From NCBI RefSeq assembly GCF_001428565.1, contig NZ_LMIA01000010.1, positions 1-64,000 of the forward strand: a DNA stretch of 64,000 nucleotides, given 5' to 3'. The translations under genes and the position numbers were made by a program. A model generated the notes under the pieces. That model was not told where the DNA came from. It was given only the letters and a program-made list of their open reading frames with translations, and searched no databases. Positions 16,877 to 25,918 of the stretch are shown one piece after another (positions within the stretch are counted from its first letter, which is position 1; each line of letters begins with the position of its first letter). This DNA is from Nocardioides sp. Root190. GTDB taxonomy: Bacteria; Actinomycetota; Actinomycetes; Propionibacteriales; Nocardioidaceae.

Positions 16877-16980
16877 AGGACTTCCGGTCCTGCAGGTCAG
16901 GCCTGCAAAATGAGAAGTGGCTCCCGCTAAAAGTCCAAGCGGAAGCCAGCCATGAGTCACGACGAATTGCATCGTGACTC
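16877..16980 (-). promoter_or_regulatory. Structured leader of infC-rpmI-rplT
   Basis: Four stem-loops follow one another in the infC leader: 16954-16980 (9-bp perfect stem GAGTCACGA), 16919-16947 (10-bp stem GGCTTCCGCT with one wobble, followed by ACTTCTCATTTT, so it could be an attenuator), 16892-16906 (GCAGG stem) and 16877-16891 (AGGAC stem). In other bacteria L20 or IF3 controls this operon through its leader. Direct similarity to a known leader class was not recognised. Confidence 0.4.
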
Positions 16981-17097
16981 TCCATGGACCGGACCCGACG
17001 ACCTGGCGGCCGCTGCGGGTGGGAGACGATGGTGCGTGCCCCCGCTTGTGGACCTGTCAGTCCCGCGAGGGCATGACAGATCGGTCAAACACAGATG

Positions 17098-17649
17098 CTA
17101 CTGGATCTGTTCCCCCGGTGCCGAATCCGCGGCACCCAGCCATCCCCAGCCGCCGTCCTCCAGGCGTACGGCGCGCCATCCGGAGGCGATCCGGTGCAGG
17201 TCGTCGCCGTCCACCACGAGCCGGTGCGGGCCGGCGACGTCGAGGACGAGCGCCGCAGCCCCCTCCTGCACCGCCGTCGCAGCAGCGAGATGGGCCGCGA
17301 CCGGCACCGGTCGTGCCTCCGGGTTCCACGCGGTCAGCGCCGCGATGTCGCTGAAGGCGAGGAGGGCGAGCCGGCCGTCGCCGCCGGTCAGCAGCACGGC
17401 CGCCATGTCGCTCGACTTGTCCCGGGCCAGGCCGTCCTCACCGATCTCCACCTCGCCGAGCAGGGCGACGACCGGGACCAGCAGTCGGGAGGAGCCGAGC
17501 GCGGCCAGCGCCTCGGCGTACGGCACCGTCCCGGCGTCGTACCCCGCGAGCGCGGAAGCGAGGGCGGGACTCGCGCTGCCGTCGTCGTCGACGTACTCCG
17601 AGCCCTCGAGACGTCGGGCGTCGGGACGCTCCTTCGGCGATTCGGTCAC
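17098..17649 (-). CDS. SseB-family protein
   Basis: A 183-residue protein resembling the SseB N-terminal domain family found in actinobacteria (core VPVVALLGEVE, then DKSSDMAAVLLTGGDGRLALLAF). The function of this family is unknown. I chose the GTG at 17649 (VTESPKERP); the frame is open further upstream but there overlaps the divergent gene. It lacks a clear ribosome site, so it may be leaderless. It faces away from the plus-strand PLP-fold gene, with 34 nt between the starts. Confidence 0.7.
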   Translation of the reverse strand: MTESPKERPDARRLEGSEYVDDDGSASPALASALAGYDAGTVPYAEALAALGSSRLLVPVVALLGEVEIGEDGLARDKSSDMAAVLLTGGDGRLALLAFSDIAALTAWNPEARPVPVAAHLAAATAVQEGAAALVLDVAGPHRLVVDGDDLHRIASGWRAVRLEDGGWGWLGAADSAPGEQIQ

Positions 17650-17683
17650 CGGAGGATTCTGGCACTCGTGGAAGCATGACGAC

Positions 17684-18919
17684 GTGCACCACTCGTTCGT
17701 CGCCCGCAATCGCCTCTCGGTCAGGTTGGGCGACGCCGTCCGGGCCTGGCCCGAGCCGCTCCCCTCGCCGAGCTTCGTCGTCGACCTCGACGCCTTCGAC
17801 GCCAACGCAGCCGACCTCGTCCGCCGCGCCGGCGGCACGCCGATCCGGGTGGCGTCGAAGTCGCTGCGGGTGCCGGCGCTGATCCGGCGCGCCCTGGAGA
17901 CCCCCGGCTTCGCCGGCGTCCTGGCCTACACGCTCGCCGAGGCACTCTGGCTGGTCGAGCAGGACGTCAGCGACGACGTGGTCGTCGCCTATCCGAGCGT
18001 CGATGCAGCGGCGTTGTCCGCGCTGGTCGCCTCCCCCCGCGCGGCCTCGCGGATCACGATCATGATCGACGACGTCGCCCACCTCGATGCGGTCGACGCA
18101 CTGCGGGCCTCGACGGCCGTGCCGGTCCGCGTCGCCATCGACATCGATGCCGGCCTGCGCTGGGGCGGACAGGCCGTCGGCCCCAAGCGCTCGCCCCTGT
18201 ACGACGTCGGATCGGTCAGCGACCTCGCCCTGCTCGTGATCGAGCGGCCGGGTTTCCAGCTCGTGGGAGTGATGACCTACGAGGGCCAGGTCGCGGGCGT
18301 CCCCGACGTCGTGCCCCACCAGCGGACGAAGTCGGCCGTGGTCCGCAAGCTCAAGCAGCTCTCGGTCCAGCAGCTCCAGGTGCGTCGCACTGCCATCGCC
18401 GAGGCGCTGACCGGACTCGCCGGGCACGGCGACCACACCGGTCCGGGCTTCTGGAACGCGGGCGGATCGGGCTCCATCGAGTCCTCCGCCGCCGATCCGG
18501 TCGTGACCGAGGTGACCGCCGGGTCGGGACTGTTCGGCCCCACCCTCTTCGACAACTACGAGGTGTTCCAGCCGCAGCCGGCCGCCTTCTTCGGACTGCC
18601 CGTCACCCGCCGTCCCTCGGCCGACGTGGCCACCGTCCACGGTGGCGGACTGATCGCCTCCGGACCGACGGGTTCCGACCGCGCTCCCACCCCGTGGGCG
18701 CCGGCCGGCCTCCGCCTCACCGGCCTCGAAGGCGCCGGCGAGGTCCAGACGCCGCTCGTGGGCACCAACGCCGCGACGCTGGCGATCGGCGACCTGGTCT
18801 GGTTCCGCCACGCGAAGTCGGGCGAGCCCTTCGAGCACGGCCTGCAGGTCCAGCTCCTCCAGGGCGACCGGTTCGTCGACCAGGTGCCCACCTACCGCGG
18901 TCATGGCCTCGCCTTCTGA
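17684..18919 (+). CDS. PLP-dependent amino acid racemase/aldolase-like protein
   Basis: A 411-residue fold-type III PLP protein. The N-terminal alanine-racemase-like barrel carries the probable PLP lysine K59 in RVASKSLRVP, and the C-terminal domain resembles that of D-threonine aldolase/D-serine dehydratase proteins (amino acid deaminase/aldolase family). The reaction probably acts on a D- or beta-hydroxy amino acid. The start is the GTG at 17684, preceded by GGAAG. A nearby ATG at 17676 is out of frame. The 3' end overlaps the kinase gene by 17 nt, so the two are coupled. Confidence 0.8.
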   Translation: MHHSFVARNRLSVRLGDAVRAWPEPLPSPSFVVDLDAFDANAADLVRRAGGTPIRVASKSLRVPALIRRALETPGFAGVLAYTLAEALWLVEQDVSDDVVVAYPSVDAAALSALVASPRAASRITIMIDDVAHLDAVDALRASTAVPVRVAIDIDAGLRWGGQAVGPKRSPLYDVGSVSDLALLVIERPGFQLVGVMTYEGQVAGVPDVVPHQRTKSAVVRKLKQLSVQQLQVRRTAIAEALTGLAGHGDHTGPGFWNAGGSGSIESSAADPVVTEVTAGSGLFGPTLFDNYEVFQPQPAAFFGLPVTRRPSADVATVHGGGLIASGPTGSDRAPTPWAPAGLRLTGLEGAGEVQTPLVGTNAATLAIGDLVWFRHAKSGEPFEHGLQVQLLQGDRFVDQVPTYRGHGLAF

Positions 18920-19448
18920 GGCCTCCCGGGTCCTGTCTGCAGCGCTCTCGCGACCGCCCACGCTGGGCGCGGGCCGGTTGATCTGCATCGACGGGCTGGC
19001 CGGGTCGGGCAAGACGACGCTCGCCGGCGGCCTGGCCGCCCTGGCGCCCGAGGCCGTCGTGATCGGGACCGACGAGATGCTGGAGGGATGGCGCGGTCTC
19101 CCCCGCCTCGGTGCCTCCGTCGAGTCCCTGCTGCGTCCCCTGGCCGACAACCGTCCCGGGACGTGGCGGCGCTGGGACTGGTACGCCGACGGCTGGGCCG
19201 GGTCCACCACGGTCGACCCCGCACCACTGATCGTGCTCGAGGGCGTCGGCTCCGCTGCCGCTGCCTACGACGACCTGATCACCTTCCTGGTCTGGGTCGA
19301 GGCCGATCGCGGGACCCGCCTGGCACGCGGACTCGCCCGCGACGGCGAGGAAATGCGGGGACACTGGCTGACCTGGCTCGACGACGAAGCGGCCCTGCAC
19401 GCCCGCGAGGACACCCGGGCTCGTGCGGACCTGGTTCTGCGGACATAG
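18903..19448 (+). CDS. Uridine kinase-like P-loop kinase
   Basis: A 181-residue P-loop NTPase with Walker A GLAGSGKT (31-38), a Walker B-like IVLEGVGS and an ARGLARDGEE lid region, similar to the uridine kinase/AAA_18 group. The phosphate acceptor is unknown. It overlaps the PLP-fold gene, and the two are probably transcribed together. Confidence 0.75.
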   Translation: MASPSEASRVLSAALSRPPTLGAGRLICIDGLAGSGKTTLAGGLAALAPEAVVIGTDEMLEGWRGLPRLGASVESLLRPLADNRPGTWRRWDWYADGWAGSTTVDPAPLIVLEGVGSAAAAYDDLITFLVWVEADRGTRLARGLARDGEEMRGHWLTWLDDEAALHAREDTRARADLVLRT

Positions 19449-19471
19449 GTCGCGTCGCTAACGTTGGCCGC

Positions 19472-20740
19472 ATGGCGAACGAGCCCGAGAGCGGCGGGCC
19501 ACGATGGTGGCGGAGGTCCCGCGATCTCGCCCTCGCTGCTGCCCGGGCGGCCCACGCCGATGCGAGTCAGGCGATGGTCCACCTCGAATCCCTCGAGGTC
19601 GACCTGAACGAGCTGAGCGCGATCGACGCCGCGGCAGCGGCTCGTCGCGCCCGCGCCAACCCTGTCGGGTTCCGCACCCCGCTCGCCGACGCGTGGGACC
19701 AGCTGTCGGTCCGCACCGGGCTCCCGGCGCTGGAGTTCTACGAGATGGACGCGGCCTATGACGCCGCGGCCGACCTCGAGGAGAGCGAGGCCCAGCGCTT
19801 CGCCCAGCGCTTCGCCGCGGTCGCCGGCCAGCTGCGGGGCCTGTTCCCCGAGGTGGACGCGTTCCGGGCCCAGCACTCCGTGGCACTCGATGCGGCCCTG
19901 GCCCTGCGCGACGCCGTCCCCGAGCTGATCCGGACCGCCACGACCACGCTCAAGGAGGCCGGGCTCGCCCTGGCGGCCGGCTCCGCGGCAGGCATGGAGG
20001 ACCCGAGTGCCCGCACCGCGCACGCTCGCGCGAGCACCGACCTGGGTGCAGCACGCGCAGCCGCGGACGAACGCCGCTGGGTCGAGGCCCACGCGGCAGC
20101 GACCCGCGCCCGCGGTGACGCCGGGACCGCTCTCGAGCTGGCGAGCACCCTCGAGGCCCGCGGCGCGCAGGTTCGCAACGGGTTCCTGTCCGTGCGGACC
20201 CGGTGCGATGCGCTGCGCAACCAGCAGGGACGGCTCGACGACGCGATGAGCCAGCTCCGGCGGCGCTACACGCTGCCGACCTGGCGTCACGTCGAGGACG
20301 CCCCCGCCGTGGTGACGGCCAGCCTGCGTCGCGTCGAGGACGACCTGGTGGCTCTCGACCGTCTCCTGGCAGCCCGGCCGCTGGTGGTCCCCGATGCGGC
20401 CGACCTGCTCGCCGCCGTACGCACGTCGGTGACGGAGGCCGATCGCCGGTTGCGAGCGGCGGTCGACCTGCTGGCCCACCTGGACGAGGTGTCGCGCAAC
20501 CCCGATCAGACGCTCGCCGACCTCCAGCGTCGACTGGTGGACACGCGACGGTTCGTCGCCGGGCGCAGCGCGCAGGAGGCCACCCGGATGTCACCCACGC
20601 TCGACAAGCTCGCCGCGCGGGCCGAGTCGCTCCGCAGCGCCATCGGCGAGGACCGCCCCGACTGGGGTGCGGTGCTGGCCGAGAAGGAGTCGATCGAGGC
20701 AGCGATCGACGCGATGATCAGGAATGCCCGGAACGGCTGA
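19472..20740 (+). CDS. Coiled-coil protein of unknown function
   Basis: A 422-residue, Ala/Arg/Glu-rich, almost wholly helical protein with no signal peptide or membrane segment. The N-terminal RWWRRSRDLALAAARAAH is basic and amphipathic. Long heptad-like stretches follow (LESLEVDLNELSAIDAAAA, VEDDLVALDRLLAARPL). I do not recognise the family. It lies 23 nt after the kinase gene and its 3' end overlaps the convergent HAD gene of the Ter module by 23 nt, but position alone does not tie it to that module. Confidence 0.7.
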   Translation: MANEPESGGPRWWRRSRDLALAAARAAHADASQAMVHLESLEVDLNELSAIDAAAAARRARANPVGFRTPLADAWDQLSVRTGLPALEFYEMDAAYDAAADLEESEAQRFAQRFAAVAGQLRGLFPEVDAFRAQHSVALDAALALRDAVPELIRTATTTLKEAGLALAAGSAAGMEDPSARTAHARASTDLGAARAAADERRWVEAHAAATRARGDAGTALELASTLEARGAQVRNGFLSVRTRCDALRNQQGRLDDAMSQLRRRYTLPTWRHVEDAPAVVTASLRRVEDDLVALDRLLAARPLVVPDAADLLAAVRTSVTEADRRLRAAVDLLAHLDEVSRNPDQTLADLQRRLVDTRRFVAGRSAQEATRMSPTLDKLAARAESLRSAIGEDRPDWGAVLAEKESIEAAIDAMIRNARNG

Positions 20741-21515
20741 GCAGCCAGTCGAGGACGTCCTCGCCGGCCAGCACGCCGGCGCGACCGGTCACGGTCACGC
20801 CGTCCCCGGCCCAGCCCACGTCGTGCAGCTCGCCGTGCGCGGGCCGGATCGCGTGATCGGCGGCGATCAGCATCCCCGCGTCGAGCAGGCTGTCACCCGC
20901 CGCGAACACCGGACCGTCGCTGCCGAGATGTCGGCGCAGGCGCACCACGCCGCTCTCCTTGGAGATCCCTGACGGGACGGCGTAGATCTTGCGGCCCTGG
21001 ACCGACACCCGCCAACCGAGGCGCTCCGCGGACCCGGTGAGCTCCTCGGCCCAACCGACGGGGATCGCGCTGCGCTCGACGGCGACGAGATAGGTGAAGA
21101 GGTCCTCGACGTCACGGACCAGCTTGACCCAGGGCTCGTCCGCCACGGTGCCGAACAGGTCGGCGACCTCGGCGAGGGGCGCGGACTCGGCGGCGATCGC
21201 CAGCGACTCGGCCCGCCACAGCGGGTCGGGCCGACCGTTGACCAGCAGCGTCCCGCCATTGGTGCAGAGCGCGAACGCGGGCACCCGGGGCAGCTCCACG
21301 CGTTGGTACTGGAGCGTGCTGCGGGTCGTCACTGGCACCAGCTGCGAGCGGTCCATCAGCTCGGTCAGCAGCTGCCAGGAACGGTCGGTCATCCGCGAGA
21401 GCGGGGCGCCGTCGTACATCTCGACGACGCGGAGCGTCGCGTCGTCGGCCAGCGGCCCGAGGGCGGCCGGGGAGAAGATCAGCGTGCGGTCGAGGTCAAC
21501 GGCGACCAGGGTCAC
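20718..21515 (-). CDS. HAD-superfamily phosphatase of the Ter biosynthetic module
   Basis: A 265-residue HAD hydrolase with the nucleophile motif VDLDRT (D7, D9), motif II VTTRS, a lysine in ISKESG and motif IV AAGDSLLDAG, and a cap of the Cof/sucrose-phosphate-phosphatase type. Such HADs accompany PRTase and HpcH genes in ter clusters, where they are predicted to dephosphorylate a nucleotide-like intermediate. Starts with GTG overlapping the stop of the PRTase fusion by four bases. Confidence 0.85.
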   Translation of the reverse strand: MTLVAVDLDRTLIFSPAALGPLADDATLRVVEMYDGAPLSRMTDRSWQLLTELMDRSQLVPVTTRSTLQYQRVELPRVPAFALCTNGGTLLVNGRPDPLWRAESLAIAAESAPLAEVADLFGTVADEPWVKLVRDVEDLFTYLVAVERSAIPVGWAEELTGSAERLGWRVSVQGRKIYAVPSGISKESGVVRLRRHLGSDGPVFAAGDSLLDAGMLIAADHAIRPAHGELHDVGWAGDGVTVTGRAGVLAGEDVLDWLLSRSGHS

Positions 21516-23890
21516 GGGACCACCTGTCGGATCAGGCCGATGCAGGAGTACGGCAGGTCGGCAACGGGAACGACGGGGACGCCGCGGGCCTCGGCGAGCG
21601 CGAGGACGTGGCCCAGGTCGCCGAGGCGGTCCGGGCGCACGAGGATCTGCCACGGGACGCGGCGGAGGAGGACTCGCGTCGTCTCCCCCACCCCGGGCTT
21701 GACCAGGTTGATGTCGGCGATGGAGTAGGTGGCCGCGATCCTCTCGAGGGACCGCAGACCTGCCCAGGTCACCGTCCGGGAGATGGTCGTGTCCTCGACC
21801 CGGGCGGCGATGTCGGCGGCCGCGTCGGCGAAGTGGGCGGCCACGGTGTCGACGAACAGTCGGGAGACGTCCTCGTCGGCCCACTGCGGGTAGAACTTCG
21901 CGCCGTGGAACATCCCCGGCCCGATCAGGTCCTCGCGGAGCACCGTGCGCGACACCAGGCCGGACACCGTCGAGTTCAGGCAGGCCGACGGGATCAGGAA
22001 GTCCTCGCGCGTGCCGTGGAGCTCGGTGCAGCCACCGGGGTCCGCCAGGACGGCCAGCTCGTCGTCGAGGGCGGCGTGCTCGGGGTGGCTCTCGCGCCAG
22101 GCGGCGACGGCCTCGGTGAGCTGCCGCTGGATGGCTCCCTTGCCGGTCCAGCCGTCGACGAAGGCGATCGCCGAGGCCGGGTGGGACTCCAGCACCCGTG
22201 CGAGGGCGACCTCGTCGATGCCGCGGCCCCGGATGATGGAGATCGTGTAGTGCGGGACGGACCAGCCGTGCACCTGGTCGTAGTAGCGCCGCAGGAGTAC
22301 GCCGACGGGCGTGCCCGCCCGGGCCAGCGAGACCAGTACGGGCCGCTCGCCGTGCACCTCGTGACGGGCGGCCAGGAGCTCGCCCACCACTCCGGTGTCG
22401 ACGGCGAGCCGTCGGGCGGACTCGGCGAGGGCCTCGTGGAAGAGGGCAAGGTAGGACGCGTCCGGCTGGAACTCGACGGGGAGCATCTCGGAGTAGTGGA
22501 CGCCGCTCTGGATGGCCTCCTCCCGGTCGTCGGTGCCGCGCTCGAGCTCGACCTCCGAGAGATCGGTGAGCAACCAGGTGACGTCTTCAGGCGGGTAGGA
22601 CCCGAACGGCCGCTCGACGTCCACCACCACCACATGGACCGAGGCGGCGTAGGGACGCAGCGCCTCGACCATCGGGCCGCAGTCCGCGGCAGGGGCGTCG
22701 ACGACGACCACGATGTGCTCGTGCCGGAGCTCGCTCCACGGCGTACCGGGCGGCGGGACGATGCTCGGGTCGATGATGTTGTGCAGGCGCGAGGGGCGCG
22801 ACGGATCGTCGGGAGCCGGAAAGGCCAGGGATCGCCGGATCGCGTAGCCCGGGTCGTCGGCGGCGTGGACCGGCGATCGCGTCGTCGACTGGAAGGCGAC
22901 CGCGAGATCGGGCCGCCGCCCGGCCAGTCCGGCACCGACCAGCGTCGGGAGGTGGAGCAGCTCCTCGGTGCCGACGACCAGCGTGGAGCCGCTGCCCTCC
23001 AGTGCGCCCGCGAGCCCGCCGGCCAGGCGCTCGGCGAACCCGACCAGGCGCTCGGTGTCCTCGCGGGTCATGCCGGAGCGGGCGGTCGCCGCCCGCTGCT
23101 GCGGCCACCACTCGTCGTGGACGTGCACCGAGCCGAGGGGTCCGGTCGGGGCGGCAGCGGGGCCGGGAAGCGCCGAGCGTGCGGCGGCGACCCGCTCCAG
23201 CACGTCCTCGGGGATGTCCAGGGCGACGGCCAGCACGGACGCGACGCGCACCCGGACGCCCATCTCCGCGGCCCGGCGCTCGAAGCCTTCACGCTCGATG
23301 GCGGTGCGGGTGTCGATCAGGGCGGCGACGACGTACTCGTCGCGTGGGTGCTGAGCGTGCAGGGCGGCGATCATGTTGAGCGCCGTGCGGCCAGTGGTGA
23401 GCTCGTCGTCCACCAGCACCAGCGGGCCGTCGCCGTCGAGCGGGAAGGCGAGACCGGGTTGGAGGTGGTGCGCGACCGCGTGGGAGTGCTCCTCCTCGAA
23501 GGAGATGCGCAGCGGCAGCCCGGGCACCGGGCGCCGGGTGGAGTGCAGGTAGGACGCGCCGAGCTCCTGGGCGACCGCGTGCCCCAGGCCGGTGGCGGTC
23601 TCGCAGAACCCGATCACCAGCGCGCCATCCGGGTCTCGGAGGTCCACCGCGTCCCGGACCGCCTCCCCGAGCAGCGCTCCCCCGCGCAGGACATCGCCGG
23701 GGGCGACCGGGATGTGCTTGCCGAGGATCCGGGACACGATCAGATGGGCCCGGCGGGGGTTGTCGCGCAGCGCGAGGCCCGCGAGCGAGGTGAACGGCTG
23801 GTCCGGGTCGTCCACGGGGACCGTGACACCCAGCAGCGTCTCGACGGTGGCGGTGAGGTCAGCGGTGTCCGGGGCGGCGCCTGCCCTCAC
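21512..23890 (-). CDS. PRTase_2-TRSP-StiP fusion protein of the Ter module
   Basis: A 792-residue three-part protein. Residues about 45-245 form a phosphoribosyltransferase domain with the PRPP loop VDDELTTGRT (160-169). The TRSP domain follows, with its name motif QSTTRSP at 334-340. From about 429 (FGSYPPEDVTWLL, then HYSEMLP) to the end it matches the StiP family, described either as a cysteine protease or as a second PRTase-like domain. In many genomes these parts are separate genes. Predicted role in Ter systems: assembly of a nucleoside-like metabolite. GTG start overlaps the HpcH gene stop (GTGA). Confidence 0.85.
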   Translation of the reverse strand: MRAGAAPDTADLTATVETLLGVTVPVDDPDQPFTSLAGLALRDNPRRAHLIVSRILGKHIPVAPGDVLRGGALLGEAVRDAVDLRDPDGALVIGFCETATGLGHAVAQELGASYLHSTRRPVPGLPLRISFEEEHSHAVAHHLQPGLAFPLDGDGPLVLVDDELTTGRTALNMIAALHAQHPRDEYVVAALIDTRTAIEREGFERRAAEMGVRVRVASVLAVALDIPEDVLERVAAARSALPGPAAAPTGPLGSVHVHDEWWPQQRAATARSGMTREDTERLVGFAERLAGGLAGALEGSGSTLVVGTEELLHLPTLVGAGLAGRRPDLAVAFQSTTRSPVHAADDPGYAIRRSLAFPAPDDPSRPSRLHNIIDPSIVPPPGTPWSELRHEHIVVVVDAPAADCGPMVEALRPYAASVHVVVVDVERPFGSYPPEDVTWLLTDLSEVELERGTDDREEAIQSGVHYSEMLPVEFQPDASYLALFHEALAESARRLAVDTGVVGELLAARHEVHGERPVLVSLARAGTPVGVLLRRYYDQVHGWSVPHYTISIIRGRGIDEVALARVLESHPASAIAFVDGWTGKGAIQRQLTEAVAAWRESHPEHAALDDELAVLADPGGCTELHGTREDFLIPSACLNSTVSGLVSRTVLREDLIGPGMFHGAKFYPQWADEDVSRLFVDTVAAHFADAAADIAARVEDTTISRTVTWAGLRSLERIAATYSIADINLVKPGVGETTRVLLRRVPWQILVRPDRLGDLGHVLALAEARGVPVVPVADLPYSCIGLIRQVVP

Positions 23891-25092
23891 GACACCACCC
23901 GCGGGCGGGGGTTCGGGAGACCGAAGGCATTCGTCGCGACCCGCTGACCGATCGACAGCAGGTCCACGAGGGCGGTGTCCTCGGCGAGCACGCCGTACAC
24001 CTTGGACCGGGCGAGCACCTGGTCCGCCCAACGGGCGTGCGGGCCGACCTCGTTCATCCGCCCGTGGGCCGAGGCGAGCACGCCGCCGCGGTCGCGGTGC
24101 GCGTCGATCATCAGCGCGTCCTGGTACTCCTCGCCGTGGACCGTGAGCAGGCTGTTGACCACGGACACGTGCGACGGATGGATGACGGTCTTGCCGTACA
24201 TCCCGTTGGTCTTGTCGAGGCTGGTCTCGCGCATCAGGCCGTCGACGTCGTCGCGGATCAGCTGGCTGCGCAGCTTGGAGGCGTCCTGCTCGGCGAACGG
24301 CGTCGCCCGGAGCTGGGGCTTGAACATGCGGGGTGCGGCGATGTGCTCCCAGACCGCACCGCTCACGACCCGGTCGCCCTTGCGGGAGAACTGGTTGAGG
24401 ATGTCGGCGAGGGCGTCGCGGACCACCGCGAGGTCCCAGATGGTGGTGTCGCGATCGCGACGCAGACCGAACAGCCCGGAGAGGTCCGTCCCGCCGACCC
24501 GCACGCAGACGACGTGCTCGTCGTACTGCGAGAACAGCTCCGCGAGCCGCTGGAGGGCGGGACGACGCGTCTCGATGAACGCGATCTCCTCGCTCTCCAG
24601 GATCGGCATGGCATACATGGGCCGGTCGAGACCGACGGACGCGTCGCGCACCGCGGTGAGCATCGACTCCGACCGGGTCAGGTCGGCCTTGGGCAGCGAG
24701 AAGCCCGTCAGCAACGGCAGCGCATCGCCGATCCGCTCGGTCAGCCGGGTGATCTGATCGGCATCGCGGATCCGGATGAACAGCAGCGGCACGGAGCGCC
24801 GGGTCGACTCGTCGGCCCAGAGCTCCTGCAGCGCGGCGACGACATTGGCCTCGCCCTGCTCCACCGCGGAGTGCTCGATCGCGTCCTCCAGGCACCACAC
24901 CAGAGAGGTCGCGCCGACCGCCGCGAGGCGGTGGGCGTCGGCCGCGAGGTTGGTGCGGGTGCCCGGCATGTAGAGCGTCGCGCCGAGCGCGAGCGCCAGG
25001 AGCTCTCGAGGGCTCTCGGGGCCGAAGTCGTGAGGCGCGACCTCGAACAACCGGTCCCGAGAACCGGTGTCGAGGTAGCTGAAGTGCTTCAT
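23887..25092 (-). CDS. HpcH/HpaI aldolase / citrate lyase-like protein of the Ter module
   Basis: A 401-residue C-C lyase of the HpcH/HpaI (citrate lyase beta) superfamily, with family motifs such as LVWCLEDAI, RVGGTDLSGL and KTNGMYGKTVIHP. In ter operons this protein is consistently next to PRTase and HAD genes and is predicted to make or break a C-C bond in the proposed metabolite. It starts directly after the stop of the TerA-like gene, with no gap, and overlaps the PRTase fusion at its 3' end. Confidence 0.88.
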   Translation of the reverse strand: MKHFSYLDTGSRDRLFEVAPHDFGPESPRELLALALGATLYMPGTRTNLAADAHRLAAVGATSLVWCLEDAIEHSAVEQGEANVVAALQELWADESTRRSVPLLFIRIRDADQITRLTERIGDALPLLTGFSLPKADLTRSESMLTAVRDASVGLDRPMYAMPILESEEIAFIETRRPALQRLAELFSQYDEHVVCVRVGGTDLSGLFGLRRDRDTTIWDLAVVRDALADILNQFSRKGDRVVSGAVWEHIAAPRMFKPQLRATPFAEQDASKLRSQLIRDDVDGLMRETSLDKTNGMYGKTVIHPSHVSVVNSLLTVHGEEYQDALMIDAHRDRGGVLASAHGRMNEVGPHARWADQVLARSKVYGVLAEDTALVDLLSIGQRVATNAFGLPNPRPRVVS

Positions 25093-25836
25093 CTACTTGC
25101 GGGCGGGAGTCCAGTCCATTCCCCAGCCGAACGCCTCGTCGACGTTGCGCTGGGTACCGGAGATGTACTGGACCTGACGGTCGATGCGCAGGCTGCCACC
25201 GGCGTTGGTGAGCAGCGCGACCGCGCAGAACCGCTTGTCGCTGGCGGCCTCGTCGAGGACGATCTCGATCGGCGCACCGCCGACCGGGTACATCGTGGCC
25301 ACACCGTTGGCGGCGGCCCAGTTCGGCGCACCTTCGTAGATGTAGGCGAACACGAGGATGCGGCGGATCCGGTCCAGCTGGTCGAGGTTGATCAGCAGGT
25401 TCTCGCCACCGGTCGCGGTGCCGGAGCGGTCGTCACCGTCGAGGAAGACGAACGGCGCACGGTCCAGGGCCCCGAAGGAGTTGCCCAAGGCCTGGACGAC
25501 GCCCTTGTTGCCGTCCGAGGTCTCCCAGAGGCAGCCGAGGTCGAGGTCGACGTTGGAGCTGCCGCCCATCGCGCGCTTGAAGAGGCCGCCGGAGGGCTTG
25601 CCGCCCTGGGTCCAGTTCAGGTTGAACCGCATGTGGCCGTTGGCGCCGCCACCCTTGGTCAGCGACACGGTGGGGCTGCCCTTGGTGAGCGAGACCTTGG
25701 AGAGATTCACGCCACCACCAGCGGGCGCGCCCGGAGCAGGCGGCGGCGGAGGCGGCGGAGGAGTCGCCGAGGAGGGCGGCGGGGGCGGCGGCGGAGGCGC
25801 CGGCGCGGCCTTGGGCTTCTTCACGTAGTCGACCAT
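25093..25836 (-). CDS. TerA-like tellurium-resistance family protein
   Basis: A 247-residue protein. Residues about 10-45 are a proline tract (two runs of eight), and the rest is a TerD-fold domain of the TerA subgroup (VDLDLGCLWE, FLDGDDRSG, FAYIYEGAPNW). TerD-fold domains bind calcium and are thought to form scaffolds at the membrane. The proline arm suggests protein-protein contacts. ATG at 25836 with GGGAG upstream. First of the TerA-HpcH-PRTase-HAD run. Confidence 0.88.
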   Translation of the reverse strand: MVDYVKKPKAAPAPPPPPPPPSSATPPPPPPPPAPGAPAGGGVNLSKVSLTKGSPTVSLTKGGGANGHMRFNLNWTQGGKPSGGLFKRAMGGSSNVDLDLGCLWETSDGNKGVVQALGNSFGALDRAPFVFLDGDDRSGTATGGENLLINLDQLDRIRRILVFAYIYEGAPNWAAANGVATMYPVGGAPIEIVLDEAASDKRFCAVALLTNAGGSLRIDRQVQYISGTQRNVDEAFGWGMDWTPARK

Positions 25837-25867
25837 GGGGGTGCTCCCTAGTTGTTGGTGGCAGCGA

Positions 25868-25896
25868 GCCGGGCCGACCACGGAGGTCGACCCGGC
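25868..25896 (-). terminator. Hairpin between terD and the TerA-like gene
   Basis: A 12-bp stem (GCCGGGTCGACC with GGTCGGCCCGGC, one wobble) and 5-nt loop in the 82-nt gap. No U-tract, so it may be a partial terminator or an RNA-stability element that sets a higher level of TerD than of the enzymes downstream. Confidence 0.45.
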
Positions 25897-25918
25897 GTCG
25901 CAGCGAGGAGAAGCTCGA

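Noticed and set aside
17438..19210. 590-codon minus-strand frame opposite the PLP-fold and kinase genes
   Set aside because: Composition is typical of an antisense frame; the plus-strand proteins have recognisable active sites.
19472..20740. Reading the coiled-coil protein as TelA (toxic anion resistance), because of the Ter module next to it
   Set aside because: It is on the other strand, convergent with the module, and I could not find TelA-specific motifs.
21608..23947. 779-codon plus-strand frame opposite the PRTase fusion
   Set aside because: Antisense shadow; the minus-strand frame has clear PRTase, TRSP and StiP motifs.
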